Under the pieces are notes generated by a model that saw only the letters and a program-made list of their open reading frames with translations, ran no database searches and was not told where the DNA came from. 64,000 bases of DNA from Pedobacter sp. WC2423 (GTDB lineage: Bacteria; Bacteroidota; Bacteroidia; Sphingobacteriales; Sphingobacteriaceae), in assembly GCF_040822065.1 (NCBI RefSeq), contig NZ_CP162005.1:1-64000 (forward strand), read 5' to 3'. Shown in pieces: positions 9,910 to 20,053 of the stretch (within the stretch, counting starts at the first letter, position 1; every line of letters starts with the position of its first letter). The translations under genes and the position numbers were made by a program.

Positions 9910-10764
9910 CTAGGAGAAGTAATCTCTGATCAGATCATTAAGGAGTGGGGTATGCCTGATTAATTTTTCATGCCCTGCTCCTTTGTAGTTTTTGGACTTT
10001 ATCCATGGCCGGTCTTTTAAAAAGGTATCCAGGTAAACTGAGCTGACTACAGTATCCTCTTCATCAAATGCAATCCAGTGGTTCAGGGTATGGTCAAAGT
10101 TATAATAGGTATCCAGATCGTAGTCGGAAGCTGGCCTGTTAAAAGTAGCCTGAAAAGAGGTGAAAAAGTTATCCTGCAGGTTTTGAGGAACATTTACGCT
10201 ATTCAGCATATTGCAGAATAGTGCTTTCAGTTTGATAACTGGTGCGATACTGATTAATACATCAGGCTTGATTCCTGCTTGCTGGAGTGCAATTACATTG
10301 GCCATTGCGCCTAATGAATGTCCGATCACGGTAGATGGTGCCCCATATTGAGTAATAATCTTTTTAATAGCTTCTATATAAAGAATCAGGTTTGATAGTT
10401 CTGCTGGTGAACTTCCGTTTCCTGGCGCATCAAATGCAATAATTTCTACATCTTCCAGTTTGAGTAATTCTTCCAGCAGGGCAGAAAAATCTGCTGCTTT
10501 AGAACTCCATCCATGAGTAAGCAGTATTTTACGGCTGCCTGATCCCCATTTAAATCCATTAAAAACGAGTTCTTGTTTGGTGAAGTAGGCGTCTGTTACA
10601 GATAATTGAAAGTTTTCAGCTGTATCTAACAGTTCCTGCTGTGCTAATCTTAATGGGATCTTTGGGGCATAACAGATCAATTTCCAGAGTAGATCATCAA
10701 TTGCTGAGCTTTCCAGCTGGCTCAGATCTTTTGCTTGCTGATAGATTTGTCTGTAGTTCTTCAT
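9910..10764 (-). CDS. Alpha/beta hydrolase
   Basis: An alpha/beta-hydrolase fold enzyme of about 284 aa. The oxyanion-hole region is LLTHGWSS, the nucleophile elbow is GHSLGA, and the C-terminal catalytic His lies in GAGHEKLIRH. The ATG at 10764 is preferred over an upstream TTG at 10788, because the TTG extension has no supporting features. It is divergent from the helicase gene, with about 95 bp between the starts. The substrate is unknown; serine esterase or lipase-like activity is inferred from the fold. Confidence 0.85.
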   Translation of the reverse strand: MKNYRQIYQQAKDLSQLESSAIDDLLWKLICYAPKIPLRLAQQELLDTAENFQLSVTDAYFTKQELVFNGFKWGSGSRKILLTHGWSSKAADFSALLEELLKLEDVEIIAFDAPGNGSSPAELSNLILYIEAIKKIITQYGAPSTVIGHSLGAMANVIALQQAGIKPDVLISIAPVIKLKALFCNMLNSVNVPQNLQDNFFTSFQATFNRPASDYDLDTYYNFDHTLNHWIAFDEEDTVVSSVYLDTFLKDRPWIKSKNYKGAGHEKLIRHTPLLNDLIRDYFS

Positions 10765-10845
10765 TATAGATTGATAGATTGCCGGCAATATAGGGCTTCT
10801 ATTTCAGGAGCTTTTCAAGTGAATGTCAAAATTGAGGTAAACTGC

Positions 10846-10853
10846 TACCTTTG
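10846..10853 (+). promoter_or_regulatory. -7 box TACCTTTG upstream of helicase gene
   Basis: The sequence matches the Bacteroidota -7 consensus TAnnTTTG and ends 5 bp before the ATG. Transcription would therefore start almost at the start codon. No convincing -33 element was seen. Confidence 0.5.
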
Positions 10854-10858
10854 CAGCA

Positions 10859-12769
10859 ATGGAATATTTCAAAAAACTGCTCGATTTACTCAAAACTGAA
10901 CGTGAAGAAGATCAAAATGCTTATCTGAAATTAACGGAATCTTCTTCTGTAGCGGATCGCCGGGCAAACGGTTTAACATGGTACCCGGTTGCGATCAGGG
11001 GTTCTGAGATGAGCCGTGGTGATTATCTGACGGTAGAGATGGAACGGACTTCTCATCTTGATATCAGTCATCAGCTTAGGTTTGGAGCATCGGTAGTGTT
11101 GTTTTCTAATCATGATCCAAAGGTTGACCGGGTAGAGGGGGTGGTTTCTCATCAGTCTGGTCAGAAAATAAAAGTCACTTTACGTACGGATGAATTGCCT
11201 GATTGGTGCCGTGATGGTAAGCTGGGGCTTGATGTACTTTTTGATAACAATAGTTATGATGAAATGCAAAATGCGCTTAAGGCGGCTGGTTCTCCTTTTG
11301 AGAAGGAGCAGGATGGACGACTGGTCAGGATTTTGACGGGTGAGTTGTCTCCTTCGTTCAATAATCAGCTTCCTTTGTATCGTATTCCTTCCTTAAATGA
11401 AGTTCAGCAGACTGCGGTTGATCAGATTTTGCGTGCAACTGACCTGGCAATTGTTCACGGGCCTCCTGGAACGGGTAAAACAACTACGCTTGTTCAGGCG
11501 ATAAAGGCATTGATTAAGCAGGATCATCAGCAGATTTTAGTCGTTGCTCCAAGTAATACCGCAGTCGATTTATTGAGTGAGAAACTGGCTGATGAAGGGC
11601 TGAATGTATTGCGTGTAGGAAATCCGGCAAGGGTTTCGGAGCGGCTGACGGCTTTAACGCTGGATAGTAAAATGTCTGAGCATAGCAGCATGAAGGAAAT
11701 GAAAAACCTGAAGAAGCAGGCTAATGAGTATAAGAATCTTGCGCATAAGTATAAGCGGAATTTTGGTAAGGCGGAGCAGGAACAGCGGAAGGCTTTGTTT
11801 AGTGAGGCGCATAAGATTATGAAAGAGGTGGGCAATACCGAGCAATATATTATTGATGATCTGGTAACAAAGGCCCAGGTGATTACGGCAACTTTAGTGG
11901 GGTCTAATCATTATACGGTCAGAAATCGTCATTTTCATACCGTAGTTATTGATGAGGCTGGACAGGCGCTTGAACCTGCTTGCTGGATACCTGTTCTGAA
12001 GGCTGAAAAGGTGATTTTTGCGGGAGATCATTGCCAGTTGTCGCCTACGGTAAAGTCTGATGTGGCTGCGAAAAATGGGTTGAGCACTACTTTATTAGAG
12101 AAGTGCGTGAGTTTACATCCTGAAGCGGTAGTGCTGTTAGAGGAGCAGTACCGGATGAATGAACAGATCATGGGGTATTCTTCCAGGGTTTTTTATGAGG
12201 ATAAGATGAAGGCTCATGTTTCTGTAGCTACGCGGGTTTTAATGGATGGGGAAGCGCCCGTTGAATTTGTAGATACGGCGGGTTGTGGTTTTGAGGAGAA
12301 GCTGGAGGGAACGAGTACGACGAATTCTGAGGAAGGAGTGTTTTTGATGAAGCATTTGACGCAGCTGGTAAATAAGGTGAAGGATAGTGGAGTGGCGCTG
12401 GCCGGTTTTCCGTCTATTGCTGTGATTTCACCTTATAAGCAGCAGGTGTATTTATTAAAGGAGCTTTTACTGAATACACCGGAGCTAATGGTTTATGCGG
12501 ATAAGATAGCTGTGAATACGATTGATAGTTTTCAGGGGCAGGAAAGGGATATAGTATATATAGGGTTAACAAGGAGTAATAGTGAAGGGGTAATCGGGTT
12601 TTTGGCTGACGTAAGAAGGATGAATGTTGCGATAACCAGGGCAAAGAAGAAGTTAGTCGTGATCGGGGACAGTGCGACGCTCTCCAGGTCGGAGTTTTAT
12701 AATGGATTTATCGGGTATGTGGAAGGGTTTGGAGGATATAAGAGTGCGTGGGAGTTTGTGGAGGGGTAA
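10859..12769 (+). CDS. UPF1/IGHMBP2-like superfamily 1 helicase
   Basis: A 636-aa SF1B-type DNA/RNA helicase. The motifs appear in order: Walker A VHGPPGTGKTTTLVQA (about residue 200), motif II VVIDEAGQALEP, motif III GDHCQLSPT, motif IV EEQYRMNEQI, motif V TIDSFQGQERDIVYI and motif VI NVAITRAKKKL. The N-terminal ~170 residues form a beta-rich 1B-like domain. A charged helical insert at about 275-320 (many Lys/Glu) resembles the stalk of UPF1/IGHMBP2. It would unwind or translocate on nucleic acid using ATP; the cellular substrate is not evident. It is monocistronic. Confidence 0.9.
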   Translation: MEYFKKLLDLLKTEREEDQNAYLKLTESSSVADRRANGLTWYPVAIRGSEMSRGDYLTVEMERTSHLDISHQLRFGASVVLFSNHDPKVDRVEGVVSHQSGQKIKVTLRTDELPDWCRDGKLGLDVLFDNNSYDEMQNALKAAGSPFEKEQDGRLVRILTGELSPSFNNQLPLYRIPSLNEVQQTAVDQILRATDLAIVHGPPGTGKTTTLVQAIKALIKQDHQQILVVAPSNTAVDLLSEKLADEGLNVLRVGNPARVSERLTALTLDSKMSEHSSMKEMKNLKKQANEYKNLAHKYKRNFGKAEQEQRKALFSEAHKIMKEVGNTEQYIIDDLVTKAQVITATLVGSNHYTVRNRHFHTVVIDEAGQALEPACWIPVLKAEKVIFAGDHCQLSPTVKSDVAAKNGLSTTLLEKCVSLHPEAVVLLEEQYRMNEQIMGYSSRVFYEDKMKAHVSVATRVLMDGEAPVEFVDTAGCGFEEKLEGTSTTNSEEGVFLMKHLTQLVNKVKDSGVALAGFPSIAVISPYKQQVYLLKELLLNTPELMVYADKIAVNTIDSFQGQERDIVYIGLTRSNSEGVIGFLADVRRMNVAITRAKKKLVVIGDSATLSRSEFYNGFIGYVEGFGGYKSAWEFVEG

Positions 12770-12972
12770 TCGCTTTTGAAAGGCGGAAGTGAGGCATAGA
12801 GCGTTAGGGGCTTGTTTTAAGGGAGTTATTATTGTTTTATTGTCAGGAAAGGATAATTTTTTTTTAGGTATTTCTTTTTATTGCCTTTTATAATTCCATA
12901 TATTAGATCTTATGGTTTGGTAATCAGTGTTTTGTTTGAGAAGATAAACCAAAGCCCTGAAAATATATATGT

Positions 12973-13683
12973 ATGGGATTATTTGATTTTTTAAATACCA
13001 ATGAGAATGACGCTGATAAGCGTGGAGACGATCATTCTTCTTATTCCAGGGGTACGGATATGGGATTCGTAGAAAATCTTGTTAATTTATTTGCAACTAA
13101 ACCTGCAGTATTAAGGGCCTATTTTGGTTTGTTGTATGATGAGGAAAAGGATGATAATGACCTGTTTTTGGCAATAGCGCATCTGGGAGATGGACAAGGG
13201 CTGAAGAAGATGACGCATTATATCAAAAAGACATTTATGCCGGATATCCCCATGTTTTATACCTCAACGCTTGATCAACCGGAATTACTGGATTTTATTG
13301 AGGGGAGCAACTTTCCGTTTTATGTAAAGGACAAGCCTCAGTCACTGAATGTTTTGGTGATGAAACAGTGGTTTGATCCTTCTTATAAGAAAAGCTTCGT
13401 GGAGAAGATCAAGGTTTCAAAAGTCACTTCTCTTTTTAAGGATTTTAATCCGCTGAGTAAAGGGATCGATTTTCAGACTTTTGTAAGGGATGGCAAAGAG
13501 TTTATACCTTTGTTCTCCACTAAAGACATGGTATTCAAGAGCGGAATGACGGAAGTGCCAAGCGATCTGACAGTAGCGGAATTCGACTGGCGAAGTATCG
13601 ATGAAGCAATTGACGGGAGTTTGAAATCGCATTTTTTTGTCCTCAATCCGGGAACTTCTTTCGAAGTAGAATTTATTACTTAA
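12973..13683 (+). CDS. Conserved protein with SseB-like C-terminal region
   Basis: A 236-aa soluble protein without signal or membrane segments. The C-terminal part reads GKEFIPLFSTKDMVF... and later HFFVLNPGTSFEVEF. This resembles the SseB (enhanced serine sensitivity) domain pattern, in which a values-in-range beta domain ends in an LNPG motif. The N-terminal 70 residues are Asp/Lys-rich. The serine-related role known for E. coli SseB cannot be assumed here, although cysteine-synthesis genes lie just downstream. Confidence in the gene is high; in the family, moderate. Confidence 0.6.
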   Translation: MGLFDFLNTNENDADKRGDDHSSYSRGTDMGFVENLVNLFATKPAVLRAYFGLLYDEEKDDNDLFLAIAHLGDGQGLKKMTHYIKKTFMPDIPMFYTSTLDQPELLDFIEGSNFPFYVKDKPQSLNVLVMKQWFDPSYKKSFVEKIKVSKVTSLFKDFNPLSKGIDFQTFVRDGKEFIPLFSTKDMVFKSGMTEVPSDLTVAEFDWRSIDEAIDGSLKSHFFVLNPGTSFEVEFIT

Positions 13684-13766
13684 AGGGATTTTATTGCCTG
13701 TCTGACGTTCTGATGATACCTTTTCGTTTTGAACAAAAAAATAGATATGTATCTTTAAAAAATATT

Positions 13767-13816
13767 AGAGTCTGCTTAAAGTTTAGCTGCTAAATTTTAA
13801 ATAGACTCTTTTTTTT
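13767..13816 (+). terminator. Hairpin with T-tract before mscS
   Basis: AGAGTCT / AGACTCT enclose 29 nt holding an inner TTTAG-CTG-CTAAA hairpin, followed by eight T. It probably ends the 12973-13683 transcript. A box one base off consensus (TATCTTTA, 13750-13757) with TTTTG 18 bp upstream precedes it, so a leader attenuator for mscS is an alternative. Confidence 0.7.
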
Positions 13817-13850
13817 AATCTCCTCTAATCAACATTACGTTTACTGACAA

Positions 13851-14675
13851 ATGAATAGAATTGAAAGATATGCAGAAATGTTTTCTGAAAAGGTAATCGG
13901 CGCGCTGCCAAACTTTATTCTTGCTGTAGTTACTCTTTTGGCTGGTATATGGCTGATCAAATGGTTTCTCGGCTTTATCCACCGGCACTTTCAACGGAAA
14001 ACTGTTGATATTTCTTTGAGTGAGTTTCTAACCAGTATTATCAGGGTTGTGCTCTATGTTTTACTGGTTATTTCCTGTGCTTCAATGATCGGAATACAAA
14101 CGAGTTCTTTTGTTGCAGTACTGGCTTCAGGCGGTTTGGCTGTGGGGCTGGCATTACAAGGAAGTCTTTCTAATTTTGCAGGCGGGGTTCTGATTTTGCT
14201 TTTCAAGCCTTTCAAGGTTGGACATACGATCAGTTCTGCGAATAATGTCTCCGGAACAGTATTGAAGATTGATATTTTATATACGACTTTGCAAGCTGGT
14301 AATGGTACAACGATTTATGCACCTAATGGCCCGCTGGCAAATGCTGTAATCAATAATACATCCGATAATGAACTCCGCCAGACAGAATATAAAATAAGTA
14401 TTTCATTTGATACGAATATTGATAGTGCACGCCAGGTGATAATGGCTGTGCTGGAGAGTGATCCGCTAGTTCATCAAAGTCCTAAGCCCGCAGTGCTGGT
14501 GTCTTCATTGGAGGATAATGCGGTAGTATTATTAGTGAGGGCATGGGTGGCAAATGGAGATTTTAATTCTGTTTATCATGCTAACTATCAAAAAATCAAA
14601 GAGGCTTTAGAAAAGAATCAAATTATTTTATCAAAAAAAGCTGAGGTATATGTGATGACAAATCGCGTATCTTAA
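13851..14675 (+). CDS. Small-conductance mechanosensitive channel, MscS family
   Basis: A 274-aa MscS-type channel that opens under membrane tension to release osmolytes. Three membrane helices occupy about residues 15-120. The pore-lining TM3 is rich in Gly/Ala (VLASGGLAVGLALQGSLSNF) and is followed by the conserved LLFKPFKVGH beta-domain entry. The C-terminal cytoplasmic vestibule makes up the rest. Length and helix number match the minimal MscS/YnaI-like proteins. It lies 20 bp upstream of the serine acetyltransferase gene, probably in one transcript. Confidence 0.93.
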   Translation: MNRIERYAEMFSEKVIGALPNFILAVVTLLAGIWLIKWFLGFIHRHFQRKTVDISLSEFLTSIIRVVLYVLLVISCASMIGIQTSSFVAVLASGGLAVGLALQGSLSNFAGGVLILLFKPFKVGHTISSANNVSGTVLKIDILYTTLQAGNGTTIYAPNGPLANAVINNTSDNELRQTEYKISISFDTNIDSARQVIMAVLESDPLVHQSPKPAVLVSSLEDNAVVLLVRAWVANGDFNSVYHANYQKIKEALEKNQIILSKKAEVYVMTNRVS

Positions 14676-14695
14676 ACATTTAAAATCCACCTATA

Positions 14696-15508
14696 ATGAA
14701 CGAAGAATTTTATCTTCATGTCTATAACAGACAAAGCCAGATTGAAGCTATACCATCCAACCTTGAAATCGCAGAATGGGCTGTAAGTCTGTTAAATTTA
14801 GTTTATCCGGAACGATTAACCAATCCTGCATATACTTTAGAAGAAATTAAGGGTTATTTTAGTCATTCTGAGCAAGAGCTACTTCATATTTTACAGAAAA
14901 CAAAGGCCTGTACAGCCTGCAATCACCATATCATTGCGGAGACATTTTATAACGAGCTTCCGGAGTTATTCCGTCAGATGAATACAGATGTTACAGCCAC
15001 GCTGAGTGGTGACCCGGCTGCACGAAGTGAATTTGAAATTATCAGAACTTATCCTGGTTTTCTTGCGATATCAATTTATAGAATTGCACATAAGTTATTG
15101 AAAATGGGTATCCCGCTAATTCCAAGGGTACTGACTGAATATGCACATTCGGCAACGGGTATTGATATTCACCCGGGAGCTGAAATCGGAGAATATTTAT
15201 TTATAGATCATGGTACTGGTTTGGTGATCGGGGAAACAACGAAAATTGGTAACCATGTGAAATTATACCAGAATGTTACACTTGGGGCACTCAGCGTGGA
15301 GAAGTTCATGGCGAATACTAAAAGACATCCTACAATCGGGGATCATGTGATTATTTATTCGGGTGCAACCATTCTGGGCGGGGATACGGTAATTGGAGCG
15401 CATAGTGTGATCGGAGGAAATGTATGGCTCACTAAGAGTGTGCCGCCAAATTCAACGGTATATCATCAGTCGGCCATGAAAGTGATAGAAACAAAAAGCA
15501 AAATTTAA
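14696..15508 (+). CDS. cysE: Serine O-acetyltransferase (EpsC/CysE type)
   Basis: Converts L-serine and acetyl-CoA to O-acetylserine, the first step of cysteine synthesis. The 270-aa protein has an N-terminal helical domain (1-150) and a C-terminal left-handed parallel beta-helix of hexapeptide repeats. The diagnostic catalytic region is HPGAEIGEYLFIDHGTGLVIGE. The longer N-terminus is of the EpsC-like type. Only two bases separate its stop from the cysteine synthase start, so the two are co-expressed and the enzymes can form the classical cysteine synthase complex. Confidence 0.95.
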   Translation: MNEEFYLHVYNRQSQIEAIPSNLEIAEWAVSLLNLVYPERLTNPAYTLEEIKGYFSHSEQELLHILQKTKACTACNHHIIAETFYNELPELFRQMNTDVTATLSGDPAARSEFEIIRTYPGFLAISIYRIAHKLLKMGIPLIPRVLTEYAHSATGIDIHPGAEIGEYLFIDHGTGLVIGETTKIGNHVKLYQNVTLGALSVEKFMANTKRHPTIGDHVIIYSGATILGGDTVIGAHSVIGGNVWLTKSVPPNSTVYHQSAMKVIETKSKI

Positions 15509-15510
15509 GC

Positions 15511-16389
15511 ATGGGAACGTTAATAGATTGCATAGGAAATACGCCTTTAGTAGAAATTACAAAGCTAAACCCGAATCCGGCAGTCCGGATTTTCGCGAAA
15601 CTGGAAGGAAATAATCCTGGCGGAAGTGTAAAAGACAGAGCTGCTTTAAATATGATCCGTAGTGCGATGGAACGCGGTGAAGTCACGAAAGATACAAAAT
15701 TAGTGGAAGCGACCAGTGGGAATACAGGTATTGCACTGGCCATGATCGCTTCTATTTATGGGCTGGATATTGAATTGGTGATGCCTTCGAACTCGACCAG
15801 GGAACGTACCCTGACTATGGAAGCTTTCGGCGCAAAAGTTACTTTGCTGGAATCCATTGAAAAGTGCAGGGATTATGCGGAGGAAAAGGGTGTTACACCA
15901 GGTTATTTCCTGTTAAATCAATTTGCAAATCCTGATAATTATCTGGCACATTATAAAACAACAGGCCCCGAGATATGGAAGGATACTGAACACCAGATTA
16001 CGCATTTTGTAAGTTCTATGGGAACTACAGGTAGTATAATGGGGAATTCTATGTATTTAAAGGAGAAGAATCCGGAAATTCAGATTATAGGCTGTCAGCC
16101 AACCGAGGAGTCTTCCATCCCTGGTATCAGAAGATGGCCAAAGGAATATCTGCCTGAAATATTTGATGCGTCAAGGGTAGACAGGGTAATGGATGTTTCG
16201 CAGGATGAGGCTTCGGAGTATACCCGGCAAATGGCGAAAGCGGAAGGTATCTTTGCTGGAATGAGCAGCGGTGGTGCTTTGGCCTGTGCACTTAGACTGG
16301 CTTCGGAGCTAACTTCAGGAGTGATCGTTTTTATCGCCTGCGACAGGGGAGACCGCTACCTGAGCAGCGATTTGTTTTTAAGCAAATAA
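15511..16389 (+). CDS. cysM: Cysteine synthase B, PLP-dependent
   Basis: Uses O-acetylserine and sulfide (or thiosulfate) to make cysteine. The 292-aa length fits CysM. The PLP lysine is in NNPGGSVKDRAA (about residues 36-44), the substrate loop EATSGNTGIAL follows, and the phosphate-binding glycine loop is SSMGTTGSIMG. A C-terminal GIFAGMSSGGAL block is also typical. It is the last gene of the mscS-cysE-cysM run and is closed by a strong terminator. It may be CysM or CysK; length and sequence style favour CysM. Confidence 0.93.
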   Translation: MGTLIDCIGNTPLVEITKLNPNPAVRIFAKLEGNNPGGSVKDRAALNMIRSAMERGEVTKDTKLVEATSGNTGIALAMIASIYGLDIELVMPSNSTRERTLTMEAFGAKVTLLESIEKCRDYAEEKGVTPGYFLLNQFANPDNYLAHYKTTGPEIWKDTEHQITHFVSSMGTTGSIMGNSMYLKEKNPEIQIIGCQPTEESSIPGIRRWPKEYLPEIFDASRVDRVMDVSQDEASEYTRQMAKAEGIFAGMSSGGALACALRLASELTSGVIVFIACDRGDRYLSSDLFLSK

Positions 16390-16407
16390 CCTGATATAGT
16401 TCAAAGA

Positions 16408-16444
16408 AAAAGCCTCAGCCGATTTTTGATCGGCTGAGGCTTTT
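16408..16444. terminator. Strong bidirectional terminator after cysM
   Basis: A perfect 16-bp inverted repeat with a 5-nt loop (core GCCTCAGCCGAT / ATCGGCTGAGGC), A-tract on the left and T-tract on the right. It serves cysM and the convergent malic enzyme gene. Confidence 0.95.
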
Positions 16445-16460
16445 ATATTAGTGATAGTTT

Positions 16461-18722
16461 TTATTGTGCGTCTACTACAGCAATTGTAATCATATTTACA
16501 ATCTCTCTAACAGAACTGTCCATTTGTAAAACGTGTACTGGTTTGTTCAGCCCTAATAGAATAGGGCCTACTGCTTCTACATTTCCTAGTTCCTGCAATA
16601 ATTTGTAGGCAACGTTTCCTGATTCCAGGTTAGGAAAGATTAAAGTGTTTGCAGGAATTCCTTTTAAGCTGGAAAACGGATAGTTACTTTGCAGCAATTC
16701 TGCGTTCATCGCAAAGTTAGCCTGCATTTCTCCGTCAACAATCATATCAGGATATTTTTCTTTCAGCATTGCAGTCGCAATTCTCATCTTATCAGGAACA
16801 GGACCGGTATTAGATCCGAAGTTTGAGTAAGATAGTAAAGCGATACGTGGTGTGACATTAAATTCTTTGATAGTTTCGTTGATCATTCCGGTAATATCTA
16901 CCATATCCTGTGCTGTAGGATCAGGATTTACAGTGGTATCTCCTAAAAATACAGGCCCTTTTTTAGTCAGCATCATATACATACCCGCGATTTTTTTAAC
17001 GCCGGGTTTAGTACCGATAACCTGTAATGCAGGTTTCAAAGTCGATTTGTAGTTTTTAGTCAAACCAGAAATCAATGCATCAGCCTGTCCGAATTCTACC
17101 ATACTTGCACCATAATAGTTACGGTCACGTACCAGTTTCTTCGCTTCATATAAAGTAATACCGCGTCTCTGACGTCTTTGGAAAAGGTGATCTGCAAACT
17201 GATCAGATTCCTCTGTTCCCTGCCATGGGTCGATGATTTCAACTTCGCCGAATTCAATTCCGTGTTCCAGGATGATCTTCTGGATTTTAGCCACATTTCC
17301 TAACAGAATAGGAGTTGCAATACCTTCGTCCTTAACAATCTGTGCAGCTTTTAATATTTTATAGTTATCAGCTTCAGCAAATACTACACGTTTAGGGGCA
17401 GATTTTGCTTTGCTGGCAAGGTTTCTAAGAATTTTATCATCAGCACCTAATCTGACTTGCAATTCTTCCTGGTAAGCGTTCCAGTCTGTAATGTGTTTAC
17501 GGGCAACACCAGATTCCATCGCCGCTTTGGCAACAGCAGTAGAAACAATACCAATCAATCTTGAATCAATAGGTTTTGGAATGATATAGTCTTTTCCGAA
17601 CTTCAGGTTTTTAGCTTTGTAGGCAAGATGTACAATTTCTGGTACAGGAAGTTTAGTCAGTTCAGCAATTGCGCGCACAGCAGCAAGCTTCATTTCTTCA
17701 TTAATCGATGTAGCACGTACATCAAGGGCGCCACGGAAGATATACGGGAATCCCAATACATTATTCACCTGGTTAGGGAAATCAGAACGTCCGGTTGCCA
17801 TAATGATATCTTTACGGCTATTGATCGCAAGATCATAAGCAATTTCAGGATCAGGGTTAGCTAATGCAAATACGATCGGATTTTTGGCCATAGACTGTAC
17901 CATATCTACCGAAACTACATTGGCTGCTGAAAGACCCAAAAATACATCTGCACCTTTCATCGCTTCAGCTAAAGTACTGATGTCTTTTCTTGGTGTCGCG
18001 AATTCCATACGCATTGGATCAAGGTCGGTACGGTCAGCATTCACAATGCCATCCTTATCGAATACCAGCATGTTTTCCTTTTTGACGCCTAATTTAAGGT
18101 ATAGTTTGATACAGGATACTGCCGCTGCACCGGCTCCGCTCACTACAAGCTTTATTTTCTCTATTTTTTTATTTTGCAATTCACAGGCATTCAATAAAGC
18201 CGCACTGGTAATAATTGCTGTTCCATGCTGATCATCGTGCATGACCGGGATATTCATTTCTTCTTTTAAGCGCCGCTCGATTTCAAAACACATCGGCGCT
18301 GCAATATCTTCCAGATTTACCCCTCCAAAAGTTGGTTCCAGGGCTTTAACTACATTTACAAATTCATCAGCAGTAGTCGCATTGATCTCTAAATCGAAAA
18401 CATCGATGTCAGCAAAGATTTTAAATAACAATCCTTTACCTTCCATTACTGGTTTACTCGCTGCCGGGCCGATATTTCCTAAACCTAATACTGCCGTTCC
18501 ATTGCTGATTACCGCTACTAAATTACCTTTAGCTGTATACTTATATACGTCTTCAGGGTTTCTGTATATTTCCATACAGGGTTCCGCTACTCCAGGTGAA
18601 TAGGCAAGTGCTAAATCTCGTTGTGAATTTGTTGGCTTGGAAGGTACGACTTCAATCTTACCTGGCCGGCCATCAGCGTGATAAGCTAATGCGTCCTGTT
18701 TACGGTTTGTTGCTTTGTTCAT
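16461..18722 (-). CDS. maeB: NADP-dependent malic enzyme with C-terminal phosphotransacetylase-like domain
   Basis: Oxidatively decarboxylates malate to pyruvate. At 753 aa it is the long MaeB type. The N-terminal ~420 residues are the malic enzyme, with [21 protein letters not shown] and the NAD(P)-binding [12 protein letters not shown]. The C-terminal ~320 residues resemble phosphate acetyltransferase ([15 protein letters not shown], and [14 protein letters not shown] towards the end). In MaeB proteins this domain is regulatory and binds acetyl-CoA rather than catalysing transfer. It is monocistronic and convergent with cysM. Confidence 0.96.
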   Translation of the reverse strand: MNKATNRKQDALAYHADGRPGKIEVVPSKPTNSQRDLALAYSPGVAEPCMEIYRNPEDVYKYTAKGNLVAVISNGTAVLGLGNIGPAASKPVMEGKGLLFKIFADIDVFDLEINATTADEFVNVVKALEPTFGGVNLEDIAAPMCFEIERRLKEEMNIPVMHDDQHGTAIITSAALLNACELQNKKIEKIKLVVSGAGAAAVSCIKLYLKLGVKKENMLVFDKDGIVNADRTDLDPMRMEFATPRKDISTLAEAMKGADVFLGLSAANVVSVDMVQSMAKNPIVFALANPDPEIAYDLAINSRKDIIMATGRSDFPNQVNNVLGFPYIFRGALDVRATSINEEMKLAAVRAIAELTKLPVPEIVHLAYKAKNLKFGKDYIIPKPIDSRLIGIVSTAVAKAAMESGVARKHITDWNAYQEELQVRLGADDKILRNLASKAKSAPKRVVFAEADNYKILKAAQIVKDEGIATPILLGNVAKIQKIILEHGIEFGEVEIIDPWQGTEESDQFADHLFQRRQRRGITLYEAKKLVRDRNYYGASMVEFGQADALISGLTKNYKSTLKPALQVIGTKPGVKKIAGMYMMLTKKGPVFLGDTTVNPDPTAQDMVDITGMINETIKEFNVTPRIALLSYSNFGSNTGPVPDKMRIATAMLKEKYPDMIVDGEMQANFAMNAELLQSNYPFSSLKGIPANTLIFPNLESGNVAYKLLQELGNVEAVGPILLGLNKPVHVLQMDSSVREIVNMITIAVVDAQ

Positions 18723-18934
18723 CTTGTGTGTGTATCCTTGATCTTTGTTATGCTCAGGGGAGCAGATTACTCCAAAAGCTAATAAGTGGTCGAAAGTAGG
18801 TATATGTTTAAAATAATACTAGAAAATAATGGTGAAATTACCTGAAAGTGACCGTTAGATGTAAGAATTTTTTATATAGTAGCTGATTTGTGAAAAATCT
18901 GACGTACTTTCACGGGAAAAACTAATTGTAGCCT

Positions 18935-20023
18935 ATGGCATTTTTGAGTATAGTATTGGATCCGCCAGCTTATGGATGGGCCGATGCTAAGGGTAATTTA
19001 TCGAAGCCGACGACTCGTCAGTTGTTGCAGGAATTTTTTAAACGTCTGAATATTTTTAAAAGTAAGAAAAACTGGCTTCCATTTATGAGCTGGTCAAAGG
19101 TTGTCATTTCTATACCTTTTCTTTACTTTTTTATCTTCGAATATTTTAGCTGGAGCTTATTAATCGTTGCCTTCTTATATAGTATGATTATCATGGGTAC
19201 GCATGGTACGATATGGCATCACCGGTTTTGTACGCACAATGCTTATGCTTTTAAAAACAGATTCTGGCGCTTTTTTACGCAGAACCTGACTATATCTATG
19301 ATCCCGGAAGAAATCTACGTGGTTTCACATCATGTGCATCATGCGAAGTCTGATATGCCTGGTGATCCTTATAATGCTTCCGGCGGATTTTTATACTGCT
19401 TTTTAGCGGATGTGAATCATCAGCCGATAGCGAAAGATTTGTGCGAAAGAGATTATCACCGCGCGGCAAGATTAATGAAGCATACGGGTATTCAGCCAAA
19501 TACATATGCTCAATATTTGAAATGGGGCTCTATAGCTAATCCGGCAAGAACAGTTCTTGCCTGGGCTTTAAACTGGGGTTTCTGGTATGGAGTATTATTT
19601 TTAATTGGTGGTCATGGATTAGCTTGTACTGTTTTTGGTGCTGCAGGGATCTGGGCAGTAGGCGTTAGAACTTTCAATTATGAAGGACATGGCAAAGGAA
19701 AAGACATGCGCAGAGATAATTATGATTTCTCACGCGAGGATATGTCTATTAACCAGCTTTGGCCGGGAATAGTTGCCGGAGAATGGCATAATAATCACCA
19801 TTTATATCCAAAGAGTGCAAGAACGGGATTTTTACCTCACCAGGTAGATATTGCCTGGTATTACATTCGTTTTATGTATGCGATCGGAACTGTTAAATCT
19901 TTCAGAGATTCCAAGACGGACTTTTTAGATACGCATTACAATAAAGTAGCGCTGATTGAAGATGAACAGACTCTTCGTTTACAGGAAAAAAAGATGTTAA
20001 TCCTGCAAAAAAATAAAGGATAA
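18935..20023 (+). CDS. Membrane fatty acyl-CoA desaturase
   Basis: A 362-aa di-iron desaturase that inserts a double bond in acyl chains and so tunes membrane fluidity. The histidine clusters are present: HHRFCTHNAY, HHVHHAKSDMPGDPY and the C-terminal GEWHNNHHLYP. Hydrophobic segments at about 45-90 and 205-235 provide the membrane anchor. The length and the HNNHH-type third box match stearoyl-CoA (delta-9) desaturases. The DUF4268-like gene follows 30 bp downstream. Confidence 0.92.
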   Translation: MAFLSIVLDPPAYGWADAKGNLSKPTTRQLLQEFFKRLNIFKSKKNWLPFMSWSKVVISIPFLYFFIFEYFSWSLLIVAFLYSMIIMGTHGTIWHHRFCTHNAYAFKNRFWRFFTQNLTISMIPEEIYVVSHHVHHAKSDMPGDPYNASGGFLYCFLADVNHQPIAKDLCERDYHRAARLMKHTGIQPNTYAQYLKWGSIANPARTVLAWALNWGFWYGVLFLIGGHGLACTVFGAAGIWAVGVRTFNYEGHGKGKDMRRDNYDFSREDMSINQLWPGIVAGEWHNNHHLYPKSARTGFLPHQVDIAWYYIRFMYAIGTVKSFRDSKTDFLDTHYNKVALIEDEQTLRLQEKKMLILQKNKG

Positions 20024-20053
20024 TTTACTGCTAAAAGGATAATATAGAATTTA

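Noticed and set aside
13750..13816. Very short RNA between a near-consensus -7 box and the hairpin before mscS
   Set aside because: The box has one mismatch (TATCTTTA) and the hairpin serves well as a terminator of the upstream gene.
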